A DNA stretch of 50,445 bases from Bacteroidota bacterium (GTDB lineage Bacteria; Bacteroidota; Ignavibacteria; Ignavibacteriales; Ignavibacteriaceae), in assembly GCA_023453665.1 (NCBI GenBank), contig JAEXTA010000147.1:1-50445 (forward strand), in the 5' to 3' direction. The position numbers and the translations under genes are program-made. Shown piece by piece: positions 25,006-34,680 of this stretch. Numbering within the stretch: the stretch's first letter is position 1; every line of letters begins with the position of its first letter. The notes below the pieces were generated by a model. It saw only the letters and a list, made by a program, of their open reading frames with translations, ran no database searches and had not been told where the DNA came from.

Positions 25006-26565
25006 ATGACAAAAGAAATTATTATAAACTCATCCGCGCAGCAAACGCGTGTTGCAATAACCGAAGATGGAAATTTAGTCGACTTCTTTGTCGATTATCC
25101 TGAAAACAGGCGAATGGTCGGGGATATTTACCTCGGCAAAGTAGCGAGAGTCCTGCCCGGTATTAAAGCAGCATTCATTGACATCGGAATGAAACACGAT
25201 GCCTTCCTTCATTTTTCAGATATTGGCGAACGCACTCATCAATTTCAGGAAATGCTCGGTGAAGAAGTTGATGACGATGATGATGAGAATGGATCAAACG
25301 GTTCACAACAGGGCAGGCAAAACAGAGATCAGCAAAACGCAGTTCCAAAACTTCATAAGGGTCAGGATATACTTGTCCAGATAACAAAAGAACCCGTTAA
25401 TAATAAAGGTGTAAGAGTAACTTCATCAGTCTCTTTACCGGGACGCTTTTGTGTTCTTCTTCCATTTGATAATAAGATCGGAATATCCAAAAGAATCTCA
25501 GACTTTAAAGAAAGAAGAAGATTAAGAAGTCTTGCCAGAAGTATTCTTCCTCAAAACTGCGGGTTGATAATAAGAACTGTTGCAAAAAACCAGACTGAAG
25601 ATGCGGTTAGAGATGATCTGAATAATCTGATGAAAACATGGAACACAATTGAAGCAACATTAAAAACGGAAAGTCCGCCGGCACTTATACACCAGGATCT
25701 ATCAACTACATCAAGTGTAATAAGAGATTTATTTTCCTCTGATATTTCAAAAGTTTTTATTGATTCAAAAAAATTATACAAGCAGATTAAAAATTATGTA
25801 CAGCTTGTTCACCCCGATCTTGTTGATAAAATAGAACCGTTCAAATCCTCAAACTCAATATTTGATTCATTTAAAATTGAAGAACAGGTAAAAACCCTGA
25901 TGGGAAGAAAAGTTCCGCTACCCAGCGGGGGCTATCTTATCATCGAACATACAGAAGCAATGGTTGTTATTGATGTCAACAGCGGACGTTATGCCAAAAG
26001 TAAAGAACAGGAACTCAATTCACTTAAAACCGATTTAGAAGCATCGCGAGAAATTGCAAGACAAATGCGGCTTCGCGATATCGGTGGAATCATTGTCATT
26101 GATTTTATTGACCTTGAAGAGGATAAAAATCGTAAAAAAGTTTATGACGAACTAAAAAAGGAATTCAGAAAAGACCGGGCAAAAGTTTCTGTGCTGCCTA
26201 TGTCGGACTTTGGTTTGATACAGATAACCCGGCAAAGAATAAGACAGAATATTATGCAGGCAATGAAAGAAGTTTGTCCTTATTGTCTGGGGACGGGTCA
26301 GTTAACAAAACATTCACATATGGTTTATGACCTGGAAGAATGGCTGAGAAAGTTCAGGCGGCATTCCAAGGAGAGATCGATTCTTATAAGATGCCATCCT
26401 TCAGTTGCAGCTAAATTGAGAGAAACGAAAGGCAAATCCCTTATTGGTCTTCAGTTGAAACATCTTACGTTCATCAAAATTCATGAAGATGAAAATATGC
26501 CGGCCGGACAATTAAAAATATTTTCGCAAAAAACAGAAAAAGAAATTACAGACGACTTCAATTAA
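25006..26565 (+). CDS. rng: Ribonuclease E/G family endoribonuclease
   Basis: 519 residues. I choose ATG 25006 over TTG 24997, giving MTKEIIINSS, the usual N-terminus of this group. The S1 domain (about 35-130) has a 25-residue acidic/Gln-Asn insertion near 85-115. The catalytic part has VVIDVNSGRY and the aspartate-bearing DFIDLEE, and ends in a CPYC zinc-link near 423. Length fits RNase G, lacking the E. coli RNase E tail. It processes rRNA and mRNA, preferring 5'-monophosphate ends. Confidence 0.92.
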   Translation: MTKEIIINSSAQQTRVAITEDGNLVDFFVDYPENRRMVGDIYLGKVARVLPGIKAAFIDIGMKHDAFLHFSDIGERTHQFQEMLGEEVDDDDDENGSNGSQQGRQNRDQQNAVPKLHKGQDILVQITKEPVNNKGVRVTSSVSLPGRFCVLLPFDNKIGISKRISDFKERRRLRSLARSILPQNCGLIIRTVAKNQTEDAVRDDLNNLMKTWNTIEATLKTESPPALIHQDLSTTSSVIRDLFSSDISKVFIDSKKLYKQIKNYVQLVHPDLVDKIEPFKSSNSIFDSFKIEEQVKTLMGRKVPLPSGGYLIIEHTEAMVVIDVNSGRYAKSKEQELNSLKTDLEASREIARQMRLRDIGGIIVIDFIDLEEDKNRKKVYDELKKEFRKDRAKVSVLPMSDFGLIQITRQRIRQNIMQAMKEVCPYCLGTGQLTKHSHMVYDLEEWLRKFRRHSKERSILIRCHPSVAAKLRETKGKSLIGLQLKHLTFIKIHEDENMPAGQLKIFSQKTEKEITDDFN

Positions 26566-26627
26566 AATAGAAACCAACTTCCCTTTTTTGATAGGGAAAT
26601 ATTTAAAATTAATCTTCAGTATAAAAA

Positions 26628-27713
26628 ATGAAAAAAACTACTTTTAATAATATCCACAAAAACAGCGGCGCAAAATTAGTGGAGTTTGCCGGTTATGAAA
26701 TGCCGATTCAATATTCATCCATCATAGCTGAACACAAAGCGGTAAGAAATTCAGTCGGCGTGTTTGATGTTTCTCATATGGGCGAAGTTTTTGTAAAAGG
26801 TGAAAAAGCTCTGGACTTTGTTCAACACATTACAGTTAACGATGCATCAAAACTGTTTCCCGGCAGGGTTCAGTATTCAGCAATGTGTTATCCCGACGGC
26901 GGAATTGTTGACGATCTTCTGGTTTACAGAATTTCGGAAAATGAATTTATGCTTGTTATCAATGCTTCAAACATTGATAAAGATTTTAAATGGATGGTTG
27001 ACAACAATCAGTTTGGTGTTGAACTTAAAAACGAAAGTGATGAATATTCGTTACTTGCTGTACAAGGTCCAAATTCACAAAAAACTGTCCAAAAAATTTG
27101 TGATAAAAATCTTGATCTTGAATATTATCACTTCTTTAATGCAAATATCTGCGGAGTTGATATGATCGTATCCAGAACCGGCTATACAGGCGAACTTGGA
27201 TACGAATTATATTTTAAAGGCGATATAAAAACCGCAGAGACGATCTGGCAAAAATTATTTGAAGCCGGAAAAGAATTTAATATTCAGCCGGTTGGACTTG
27301 CAGCAAGAGATTCACTTAGACTTGAAATGGGATTTTGTTTATATGGAAACGACATTGACCAGACAACAAATCCGCTTGAAGCAGGATTGGGCTGGATTAC
27401 CAAACTCAACAAAAAAGGTTTTAACGGTAAAGATGCATTATTAAAATTTAAAGCCGAAGGTTTGAAAAGAAAACTTGTCCCAATGATAATTGAAGATAAA
27501 GCATTTCCACGTCATGGTTATGAAATTACAACAGGCGGAATAAAAATTGGAACAGTAACAAGCGGAACGCTTAGCCCGGTACTTGAAAAATCAATCGCAT
27601 TAGGATATGTTCAAACTGATAAGTCAGCGCTTGGCAACCACGTAAATATTCTCATCCGGGGAAAAGAAATTCCTGCTGAAATAGTTAAACTTCCTTTTAT
27701 TGAACACAAGTAA
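26628..27713 (+). CDS. gcvT: Aminomethyltransferase, glycine cleavage system T protein
   Basis: 361 residues. Conserved folate-binding fold: N-terminal GAKLVEFAGYEMPIQY, GVFDVSHMGE, the catalytic-Asp region ITVNDASKL, RTGYTGELGYELY, and AARDSLRLEMG. A C-terminal barrel (about 280-360) carries GTVTSGTLSPVL. The protein moves the methylene group from lipoyl-bound aminomethyl to tetrahydrofolate, releasing ammonia. The P and H proteins are not nearby. It is 62 bp after rng and 35 bp before comB. Confidence 0.94.
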   Translation: MKKTTFNNIHKNSGAKLVEFAGYEMPIQYSSIIAEHKAVRNSVGVFDVSHMGEVFVKGEKALDFVQHITVNDASKLFPGRVQYSAMCYPDGGIVDDLLVYRISENEFMLVINASNIDKDFKWMVDNNQFGVELKNESDEYSLLAVQGPNSQKTVQKICDKNLDLEYYHFFNANICGVDMIVSRTGYTGELGYELYFKGDIKTAETIWQKLFEAGKEFNIQPVGLAARDSLRLEMGFCLYGNDIDQTTNPLEAGLGWITKLNKKGFNGKDALLKFKAEGLKRKLVPMIIEDKAFPRHGYEITTGGIKIGTVTSGTLSPVLEKSIALGYVQTDKSALGNHVNILIRGKEIPAEIVKLPFIEHK

Positions 27714-27748
27714 GAATTGAATAGAATATATAAAGTGAATAAATATTT

Positions 27749-28492
27749 ATGAAGGCAAATGTTCTTCTTTCACCGGTTGGACTTGATGAACTTTATTTTA
27801 CAGGTAAAACGACTGTTGTAATTGACATTCTTCGTGCTTCCTCAACAATTGTTACAGCTTTACAGAACGGCGCTAAAGAAATTGTTCCTGTTGCCTCTGT
27901 TGAATTTGCCGTTAAAGTTTCAGGGGGAATGTTTGGCGGACAAACATTACTCGGCGGCGAACGTAACACAAAAAAGATAGAAGGTTTTGCATTAGGCAAT
28001 TCACCACTCGAATATTCTCCTGAAGTAGTAACCGGAAAATCGATTATCTTTTATACCACAAACGGTTCAAAAGCTATTGTAAAGGCTAAGTTCTCACAGA
28101 ATCTTTTTATTTGTGCATTTATGAATCTTACTGCTGTTGCACAAAAACTGGTAGCTCTTGATAATGATTTTGAAATTCTATGTTCTGGCAGAAATAATTT
28201 ATACTCTATGGAAGATACTATCTGTGCAGGCAAATTAATTTCTGAGGTTTTAAAGCTGAATGAATCCCTTGTGCTTACCGATGCGGCAAAAGCTAGTGTT
28301 GCAATAAGCAAATCATTTGGAAAAAATATTCTTAAAATGATGAAAGAATCTGAACACGGAAAAATTCTTATAGAAAATGGGTTTGAGAACGACCTTAAAT
28401 ACTGCAGCAAAATAAGCACAAGCGAGGTTATTCCGTATTATTCGGGAAATGTTCTTAAATTACTGCCGAATGATAAAAACAACTCTAAGTAA
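27749..28492 (+). CDS. comB: 2-phosphosulfolactate phosphatase (ComB family)
   Basis: 247 residues, the usual length. Family motifs: VVIDILRASSTIVTAL near the N-terminus, LLGGERN, then FYTTNGSKA and ILCSGRNN with an acidic MEDTICAG. ComB removes phosphate from phosphosulfolactate, the second step of the coenzyme M route in methanogens; many bacteria use it for sulfolactate or related sulfonates. ComA and ComC are not in the window, so the actual pathway here is uncertain. It lies directly before ftsK (11 bp). Confidence 0.88.
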   Translation: MKANVLLSPVGLDELYFTGKTTVVIDILRASSTIVTALQNGAKEIVPVASVEFAVKVSGGMFGGQTLLGGERNTKKIEGFALGNSPLEYSPEVVTGKSIIFYTTNGSKAIVKAKFSQNLFICAFMNLTAVAQKLVALDNDFEILCSGRNNLYSMEDTICAGKLISEVLKLNESLVLTDAAKASVAISKSFGKNILKMMKESEHGKILIENGFENDLKYCSKISTSEVIPYYSGNVLKLLPNDKNNSK

Positions 28493-28503
28493 AAAATATT
28501 AAG

Positions 28504-30978
28504 ATGGCACTCAGGCGTAAGAAGAATATTAAGTCAAATAAACCTGCAGATACATCAAAACAAAGTGTTGTAAGTGTTGAAAAGAAAAAAAAGATAATCG
28601 GCATTTTTATACTTTTGTTTGCAGTGCTTTTACTGTTCAGCCTTCTTTCTTACTCGCGGTTCGATAAAGCAAACCTTGATTACTCCTTTTTTGACTTATT
28701 TAAAATATTTGGTGCTGATCCTGAAATTCTGCGTAAAGCTGAAAGTATCCGCAACTGGCTCGGTATCTTCGGCGCTTACATTTCTGATTTCTTTATTAAT
28801 GCAACCCTTGGAATCTTCTCGGTAATTTTTCCGGTTATGTTCTTTTACTGGGGTTTAAACTTTTTTAGTAAAGGGAGACTGCGTTCAACAATTTACGTAT
28901 CAAACTTTCTTATTATTTGCGGTTTATTACTTTCAACATTTTTCGGAGTGCTTCGTTCACAAAATATTTTTTATGATGTGTATGAACTCTCAGGTTCGGT
29001 TGGATTTTATCTCGGCGACATATTCGTAAAACTACTTGGCGGGCTTGGTGCAATAATTTTTCTTCTGGCAGCAATGGTCGTATTTCTTATTCTCGTTTTC
29101 GATATAAAAATTGAAAGAATATTTCACTTCATTAAAAACCTTTTCACAGGTTCAGTAGATAAAATTAAAGAAGAATTAAAAGAAGAGACAGTTGAAGAAA
29201 AATCCGGACAGGATAATATCACAAAAATTAAAACGTTAAGGACAGATAAAAAGAAAAAAGCAGTCGTTCCGGTTGATGAATTATCAGCACAGGAACTGAT
29301 GGATGAAGAAGTAGAGCCTGAAACAAAAATAAGGATTATAAGGAAAGATGAACCCACTGTTCAGGAAGAAAATAAGGTATTAGAAGAAGAAGTAAAAAAA
29401 GTTGATCTTGAAAAAACAGGTGAAATGCCTGAAAAGAAAATCAATAAAGAAGTTGATTCAAATCTGCCTGATCCCTGGGACGAAAATATTAATTTCAAAA
29501 AGCCTGGTCTTGATCTGTTAGAGCCAATACCGGAAGAAAATTTTAAAGTTGCTGAAGAAGAATTAAAACGTAACGCAGAACTTCTTAAAGAAAAATTAAA
29601 ACTTTTTGATATAGATATTCAGGATATATCCGTTACGCCCGGACCTGTTGTTACACTGTATGAAATTGTTCCCGCACCCGGTGTTAAAATAAGCAAGATT
29701 GTTGGTCTTGAAAACGATATTGCACTGGCTCTTGCAGCAAGAGGAATTAGAATTATTGCGCCTATACCTGGTAAAAGTGCGATAGGTGTGGAAATACCAA
29801 ATGCGGAAGCATCACTTGTTAATGCCCGTTCTGTTTTAAATAAAATTTCAGAATCAAAAGCCGAATTACCGATGGCGCTCGGTAAAACAATTAATGGTGA
29901 TGTTTATATAACCGATCTTTCTAAGATGCCGCACTTATTAATTGCAGGTTCTACGGGATCTGGAAAAAGTGTTGGTATAAATATGATCATAAGCAGTTTA
30001 CTTTACAGTAAACATCCTTCTGAAGTAAAACTGATTATGATTGACCCTAAAAAAATTGAATTATCATTCTATAATAAGTTAAGAAGGCATTACCTTGCTG
30101 TTTCACCTGATCTTGATGAAGAAATAATTACAAATCCGCAAAATGCTATTCTTCTGCTTAAGTCAGTTGAATATGAAATGGAGAAACGTTACGATAAACT
30201 TGCCAAAGCAGGTGTAAGAAATATTGTCGACTATAATAAAAAAGTTTCGGACCTGGGTAAACGCCCCAAAGACACAGATGAAGTTAAACATCATCCGATA
30301 CCATACCTGATAGTTGTTGTAGATGAATTAGCAGATCTTATGATTACTGCAGGCAAAGAAGTTGAAGAGCCAATCACGCGTCTTGCACAATTAGCAAGAG
30401 CCGTTGGAATCCATCTTGTTCTGGCAACACAACGTCCTTCTGTAAATGTTATTACGGGTGTTATCAAAGCAAATTTCAGTGCAAGAATTGCATACCAGGT
30501 TGCGACTAAAATAGATTCAAGGACAATACTTGATATGAATGGCGCTGAACAATTACTTGGTAAAGGTGATATGCTTTTTCTTCCGACGGGTTCGCCAAAA
30601 CCGATTCGTATCCAAAATGCGTTCATTTCAACGGATGAGGTAGAACACATCACTAATCACATTTATTCACAACCGGCATATTCAAAACCATATTTTCTTC
30701 CTTCTCTTTATGACAAGCAAAAAGAGGGAAGCAGAGGTTTACTGACAGATCTTGACCCGATGTTTGAAGATGCGGCAAGAGTAATTGTAAGACATCAGCA
30801 GGGTTCGGTTTCTTTATTGCAGAGAAGATTAAAGCTTGGTTATTCAAGAGCAGCAAGAATTGTTGATCAGCTTGAAGAGGCAGGAATTGTAGGACCGAAC
30901 GACGGCAGTAAAGCCCGCACAGTTATTGTCGAAAACGAAGAACAGCTTGAGACTATTCTTCGTAATCTGGGTAATTGA
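28504..30978 (+). CDS. ftsK: DNA translocase FtsK
   Basis: 824 residues. Four or more N-terminal helices (about 30-200) place it in the division septum. A charged linker (210-330) precedes the motor: alpha/beta RecA-like domain with Walker A GSTGSGKS near 482, Walker B VVVDELADL and ATQRPSVNVITG. The C-terminal gamma winged helix (about 755-820) has VSLLQRRLKLGYSRAARIVDQLE, which recognises KOPS-like sequences. FtsK pumps chromosome ends apart before division. The linker is short compared with E. coli. The stop is 12 bp from the stop of the opposing WD40 gene. Confidence 0.95.
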   Translation: MALRRKKNIKSNKPADTSKQSVVSVEKKKKIIGIFILLFAVLLLFSLLSYSRFDKANLDYSFFDLFKIFGADPEILRKAESIRNWLGIFGAYISDFFINATLGIFSVIFPVMFFYWGLNFFSKGRLRSTIYVSNFLIICGLLLSTFFGVLRSQNIFYDVYELSGSVGFYLGDIFVKLLGGLGAIIFLLAAMVVFLILVFDIKIERIFHFIKNLFTGSVDKIKEELKEETVEEKSGQDNITKIKTLRTDKKKKAVVPVDELSAQELMDEEVEPETKIRIIRKDEPTVQEENKVLEEEVKKVDLEKTGEMPEKKINKEVDSNLPDPWDENINFKKPGLDLLEPIPEENFKVAEEELKRNAELLKEKLKLFDIDIQDISVTPGPVVTLYEIVPAPGVKISKIVGLENDIALALAARGIRIIAPIPGKSAIGVEIPNAEASLVNARSVLNKISESKAELPMALGKTINGDVYITDLSKMPHLLIAGSTGSGKSVGINMIISSLLYSKHPSEVKLIMIDPKKIELSFYNKLRRHYLAVSPDLDEEIITNPQNAILLLKSVEYEMEKRYDKLAKAGVRNIVDYNKKVSDLGKRPKDTDEVKHHPIPYLIVVVDELADLMITAGKEVEEPITRLAQLARAVGIHLVLATQRPSVNVITGVIKANFSARIAYQVATKIDSRTILDMNGAEQLLGKGDMLFLPTGSPKPIRIQNAFISTDEVEHITNHIYSQPAYSKPYFLPSLYDKQKEGSRGLLTDLDPMFEDAARVIVRHQQGSVSLLQRRLKLGYSRAARIVDQLEEAGIVGPNDGSKARTVIVENEEQLETILRNLGN

Positions 30979-30990
30979 AAATTTTAAAAA

Positions 30991-32805
30991 TTAAATCTGA
31001 CTCCACTTATAAGTTACATCCCACAATGTTGAAATTCTGGACGTGCCTCCTGTTACCATTGAAGTGTTGTCGCTGCTAAATGAAATATAATTAATTGTCT
31101 CGGGTATATATGTTATTGTGGACATAAATGCCCCGTTGTCGGTTCTCCAGAATCTGACTCTTCTATCTGAACCGCCGGAAGTGATTGCCAAACCGGTACT
31201 GGAAAATTTTACTGAATAAACTGAGGCAGTATGTCCGGTTAAAGATTTGAACAGACTGTTGTTCGTCAGATTCCAAATCTTTACTGTTCTGTCATTACTA
31301 CAACTAATTAATCGTGTTCCGGCATCATTTATATCAATATCAAAAACAACACCGGTGTGTCCGCTAAGGTTCGCAATTAAACTTGATGTTGCTATATCCC
31401 ATATTTTTATTGCACGATTATAATCTGAACTGATAATTTTTTGTTGGTCTGGGGTAAATAGTACGCGGGTAATTAATCCGGCGTGGCCAATTAATGAATC
31501 AGTAAGAGTTCCTGTATTAACATTCCACAATAAAACTCTTTGGTCTTTTCCACCGCTCACAAGTTTGGTATTATCTTCATTAAATTTTACGCATTGTACA
31601 CTTTCAGTGTGTCCAATAAGCGTTCTGACATTACTTCCGTCATTAAAATTATTAATTGAAATAACTCCATTTTCCAATGCGGCTGCAATTAAATTTCCAT
31701 CGTTTGAAATATCAATATAGTTAACGGGCGCTATTTCAAAAATGGTACGGATTAGACTACCGGTAGCAGCATTGAATATATTTATATTCCGGTCAAATCC
31801 GCAGGTTACAATATATTGATCATCAGGAGTAAATAATCCCGCTTTAATATAGCCTGTATGACCTACTAAAGTTCTATTTACGGTTCCGGTAAAAATATAA
31901 CCTGAATTAATTGTCTCAGAACCCGCAGAAAGATTATAAGTTGTTTTGGTTTTTACTAAATACTGATAAGTCAGAGTTGTATCAAGATCTGATACAACAA
32001 ATTCTGTTTGATTTGCCTGAACCTCCCCCATAAAAGAAAATGCTCCTCCGTTGATACTTCTTTCTATTGTGTATCCGGTCTCATAGATGCAATTGTCTTT
32101 CCAGCTTAACTTCAATGAACTGGAACTAATACCTGCAACTTTAAGATTTGTGGGAACCGGAATTGTAATCGTTGCCGTATCTTCTTCTGAATAACTGCTG
32201 AACGTTGAACTATTGAACGACCTGATTCTGTAATGATACATTGTTGAACTATGAAATTCCCCATTCAGGGTTAATGAAGTTACGTTTGAATCAGCAGTCG
32301 TTAATAAAACCCAGCTTCCATTTGCTATCTTTTGTTCAATTTCAAACCCCGTCTCTACATTACTGTTATCTCTCCATCTTAAAAACAAAGAAGTATCAGA
32401 TGTAATTGTTGCAAACAGATTTGTTGGCTGAAATTGAATAGTATTTATTGTGATTTCTTCTGAACTTGAAACATTATCATCTTCATCATATGCTTTTGCT
32501 ATAATTGTATGCGGTGTTGATGGATCATAATACTCTGCAAACAGTTTTATAACATATGGTTTAATGGTTAGTGTCATTGACTCATTATTAATGTTGTCGA
32601 TAAATATTTCAATCTTTGACACATTTTTATCGTCGGTGGCTTCAATTGTTATGTTGGTGGTATCGAGTACATTTGTCCCATTTACCGGCCAAACAATTTT
32701 CACTTCGGGAGCAATAGTTGTATCCGGTTCAACCGGGGGATCTTCTTTGCAGTTCCAAAGAATTACTGAATTTAAAAAAATTAAGAGGTAAAGAATTTTT
32801 CTCAT
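30991..32805 (-). CDS. Lipoprotein with Ig-like, two FN3 and a seven-blade WD40 domain
   Basis: 604 residues, the only clear minus-strand gene. Residues 1-19 are a lipoprotein signal ending in ILWNC, with Cys followed by KED, a match to the K(D/E)2 surface-export signal known from Capnocytophaga. An Ig-like domain (about 30-125) has TNITIEATDDKNVSKIEIFID. Two fibronectin-III domains follow (about 128-215 and 217-305). Seven WD40 repeats (about 310-604) show GH...W/IWD endings such as KIWDIATSS and KIWNLTNNS. WD40 propellers bind proteins; here probably outside the cell. It sits convergent to ftsK and divergent from lolA. Ligand unknown. Confidence 0.82.
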   Translation of the reverse strand: MRKILYLLIFLNSVILWNCKEDPPVEPDTTIAPEVKIVWPVNGTNVLDTTNITIEATDDKNVSKIEIFIDNINNESMTLTIKPYVIKLFAEYYDPSTPHTIIAKAYDEDDNVSSSEEITINTIQFQPTNLFATITSDTSLFLRWRDNSNVETGFEIEQKIANGSWVLLTTADSNVTSLTLNGEFHSSTMYHYRIRSFNSSTFSSYSEEDTATITIPVPTNLKVAGISSSSLKLSWKDNCIYETGYTIERSINGGAFSFMGEVQANQTEFVVSDLDTTLTYQYLVKTKTTYNLSAGSETINSGYIFTGTVNRTLVGHTGYIKAGLFTPDDQYIVTCGFDRNINIFNAATGSLIRTIFEIAPVNYIDISNDGNLIAAALENGVISINNFNDGSNVRTLIGHTESVQCVKFNEDNTKLVSGGKDQRVLLWNVNTGTLTDSLIGHAGLITRVLFTPDQQKIISSDYNRAIKIWDIATSSLIANLSGHTGVVFDIDINDAGTRLISCSNDRTVKIWNLTNNSLFKSLTGHTASVYSVKFSSTGLAITSGGSDRRVRFWRTDNGAFMSTITYIPETINYISFSSDNTSMVTGGTSRISTLWDVTYKWSQI

Positions 32806-32843
32806 TTTGTATCCATTGAAAGAGAATTACTATAAATAACTTC

Positions 32844-32851
32844 CAAACATA
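32844..32851 (-). promoter_or_regulatory. Candidate -7 element for the WD40 lipoprotein gene
   Basis: On the minus strand this reads TATGTTTG, 38 bp before the start codon. The expected -33 TTG is not at the standard distance. Confidence 0.35.
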
Positions 32852-33039
32852 ATTGAAAAAGAAATATTAAACTAAAAATCAATCGCTTTCTTTGTACAAA
32901 TCTTTCAATACATATAATAAAAATCAACTCAATATTGCGTGGTTTAGTTGGCAAGTGCTGCCGGGTAACTGATTTCAAATTTTTTCTCTTATGATTTATT
33001 CTTAAATTTCCATCACATTTTAAGATGAAATGAGTTTTT

Positions 33040-33642
33040 ATGCGATTTATTATAATTGTTTTTTTAGTAGTATGTTCAATTAACAGTCTCTTTGCACAGA
33101 ATAATTCATCTGACTTATTAAATATCGTTCAGGAAAAGTATAACAACATTTCTGATCTTAGTGCAAATTTCTCACAAACAGCAAACAGTGGTAATTCGGC
33201 TTCGGGAAAATTCTATTATAAAAAAGATAAAATGCTCAGGATAGAGTTTAAAAATCTTACCATCATAACAAATGGCAAAACAACCTGGAATTACAATAAG
33301 AAAGAAAACAAAGTTATAATCAGTACTTACGATGATTCAGATCCTTTTGCACTCTCATTGAATAAACTTATTTACGATTACCCTAAAAATTCAGTAGTGA
33401 AAGATGTAAGTAAAAACAATCAAAAAATTCTGCAATTAATTCCAAAGGATGGGGAATCTGATTTTAAGAACATCACTATTTGGGTTAAGGACGATAACCT
33501 GATAAACCGGGTTATTTTTGAAGATGCTGCTTCAAATAAATCAGATATTACCATTTCCGGTTATAATTTAAATTCCGGATTAAACGATTCTAAATTCTCA
33601 TTCACTGCACCGGAAGGAAGCACTGTTATTGACCTCAGATAA
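33040..33642 (+). CDS. lolA: Outer-membrane lipoprotein carrier LolA
   Basis: 200 residues with a signal peptide of about 19 residues (SLFAQ). The mature part has the LolA fold: ISDLSANFSQT, SGKFYYKKDKMLRIEF, and GKTTWNYNKKENKVII, then a C-terminal domain ending in FTAPEGSTVIDLR. LolA carries lipoproteins through the periplasm. In relatives it often follows ftsK; here the WD40 lipoprotein gene intervenes. It overlaps the next gene by 14 bp, so the two are coupled. Confidence 0.9.
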   Translation: MRFIIIVFLVVCSINSLFAQNNSSDLLNIVQEKYNNISDLSANFSQTANSGNSASGKFYYKKDKMLRIEFKNLTIITNGKTTWNYNKKENKVIISTYDDSDPFALSLNKLIYDYPKNSVVKDVSKNNQKILQLIPKDGESDFKNITIWVKDDNLINRVIFEDAASNKSDITISGYNLNSGLNDSKFSFTAPEGSTVIDLR

Positions 33643-34678
33643 TAACAAAAAATCCTTCCACTTCGTAAGAGCTTCCAGGCTAATAATTTCTCTCCTGCTC
33701 ACAGCTCTGTTCCTCTATATTGCATTTTATGGTGTCGATTTTGGTGAAGTAATCAGCCTTGCCTCACAAGCTTCAATATTCTGGGTATTAATTTTTATTT
33801 TACTTCAATATGTATCACACTACCTGCGTGCATTAAGATGGCAGATAATTTTGAAATCTGTTAAACCAAATACATCAATAAAAAATCTTTTCGGCGCTAT
33901 GATGGTTGGTTACGGAGTTAACTGTGTTATTCCGCGATTGGGAGAAGTTACACGCGCCGTACTGGTTGGTAAATGGGAAGGTCTTTCCCGATCATCAATG
34001 TTCGGGACTGTAGTCGTTGAACGTGTAATTGATCTTGTTTTTTTATGTCTGACTGTCCTTGTTTCAGTAATTATCTGGTCAGGTGATCTTTATGAAAGTT
34101 TTCCGTGGCTGCGGTCTTCACTAATAATTACTGCTATTATTATGGCTGGTATTATTTTGACAATTTATCTTACGATATCACTCAAAGAAAGATTTTACAA
34201 ATTTATAATTAACATAATCAGTTTTTTTTCTCAGACGGCGGCACATAAGTCAGCTCACATATTTAACATGCTGATTGAAGGATTTGTCAGTCTTAAAGGA
34301 GCAAAAAATTATTTTTATACTCTGTCAATTAGTGTAATCATGATGTTCGTTTACGCGCTTAATTCTTATGTCGGCTTTTTTACGCTCGGAATGGAATCAA
34401 TAAGACCTGTTACATTTGATATGGGATGGATACTCATGAGTATAAGTGCTATCGGAATAGTAATTCCCACACCCGGGGGAACAGGTTCATATCATACACT
34501 TGCAAAAACAGCACTTGTAGTTCTTTTTGGTTTTCCCGAAACAATAAGTCTTGCGTATGCTTTTCTTTCCCATATCATTTCCTATTTTATTTTTATTATC
34601 ACAGCGCTTGTAATATTTTTTGTTTTGAACAAACAACATGAAAACTTGTTTAAAGTAGTTGATACAGAATTGGAATAA
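33629..34678 (+). CDS. Flippase-like integral membrane protein (LPG-synthase TM-domain family)
   Basis: 349 residues from TTG 33629, with a strong GGAAGG site 9 nt upstream and no later Met before conserved sequence. About eight membrane helices. The motifs HYLRALRWQIIL, NCVIPRLGEVTRAVL and VIPTPGGTGSYH are those of the UPF0104 / lysylphosphatidylglycerol synthase TM-domain family. The catalytic C-terminal domain of MprF is absent, so it is probably a lipid-translocation-type protein. Coupled to lolA, it fits an envelope-building set. Confidence 0.82.
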   Translation: MTSDNNKKSFHFVRASRLIISLLLTALFLYIAFYGVDFGEVISLASQASIFWVLIFILLQYVSHYLRALRWQIILKSVKPNTSIKNLFGAMMVGYGVNCVIPRLGEVTRAVLVGKWEGLSRSSMFGTVVVERVIDLVFLCLTVLVSVIIWSGDLYESFPWLRSSLIITAIIMAGIILTIYLTISLKERFYKFIINIISFFSQTAAHKSAHIFNMLIEGFVSLKGAKNYFYTLSISVIMMFVYALNSYVGFFTLGMESIRPVTFDMGWILMSISAIGIVIPTPGGTGSYHTLAKTALVVLFGFPETISLAYAFLSHIISYFIFIITALVIFFVLNKQHENLFKVVDTELE

Positions 34679-34680
34679 CC

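Noticed and set aside
24804..25103. Open frame of 99 codons upstream of and overlapping rng
   Set aside because: It overlaps the conserved N-terminus of RNase G in another frame and its sequence resembles no family; it is a frame shadow over AT-rich leader.
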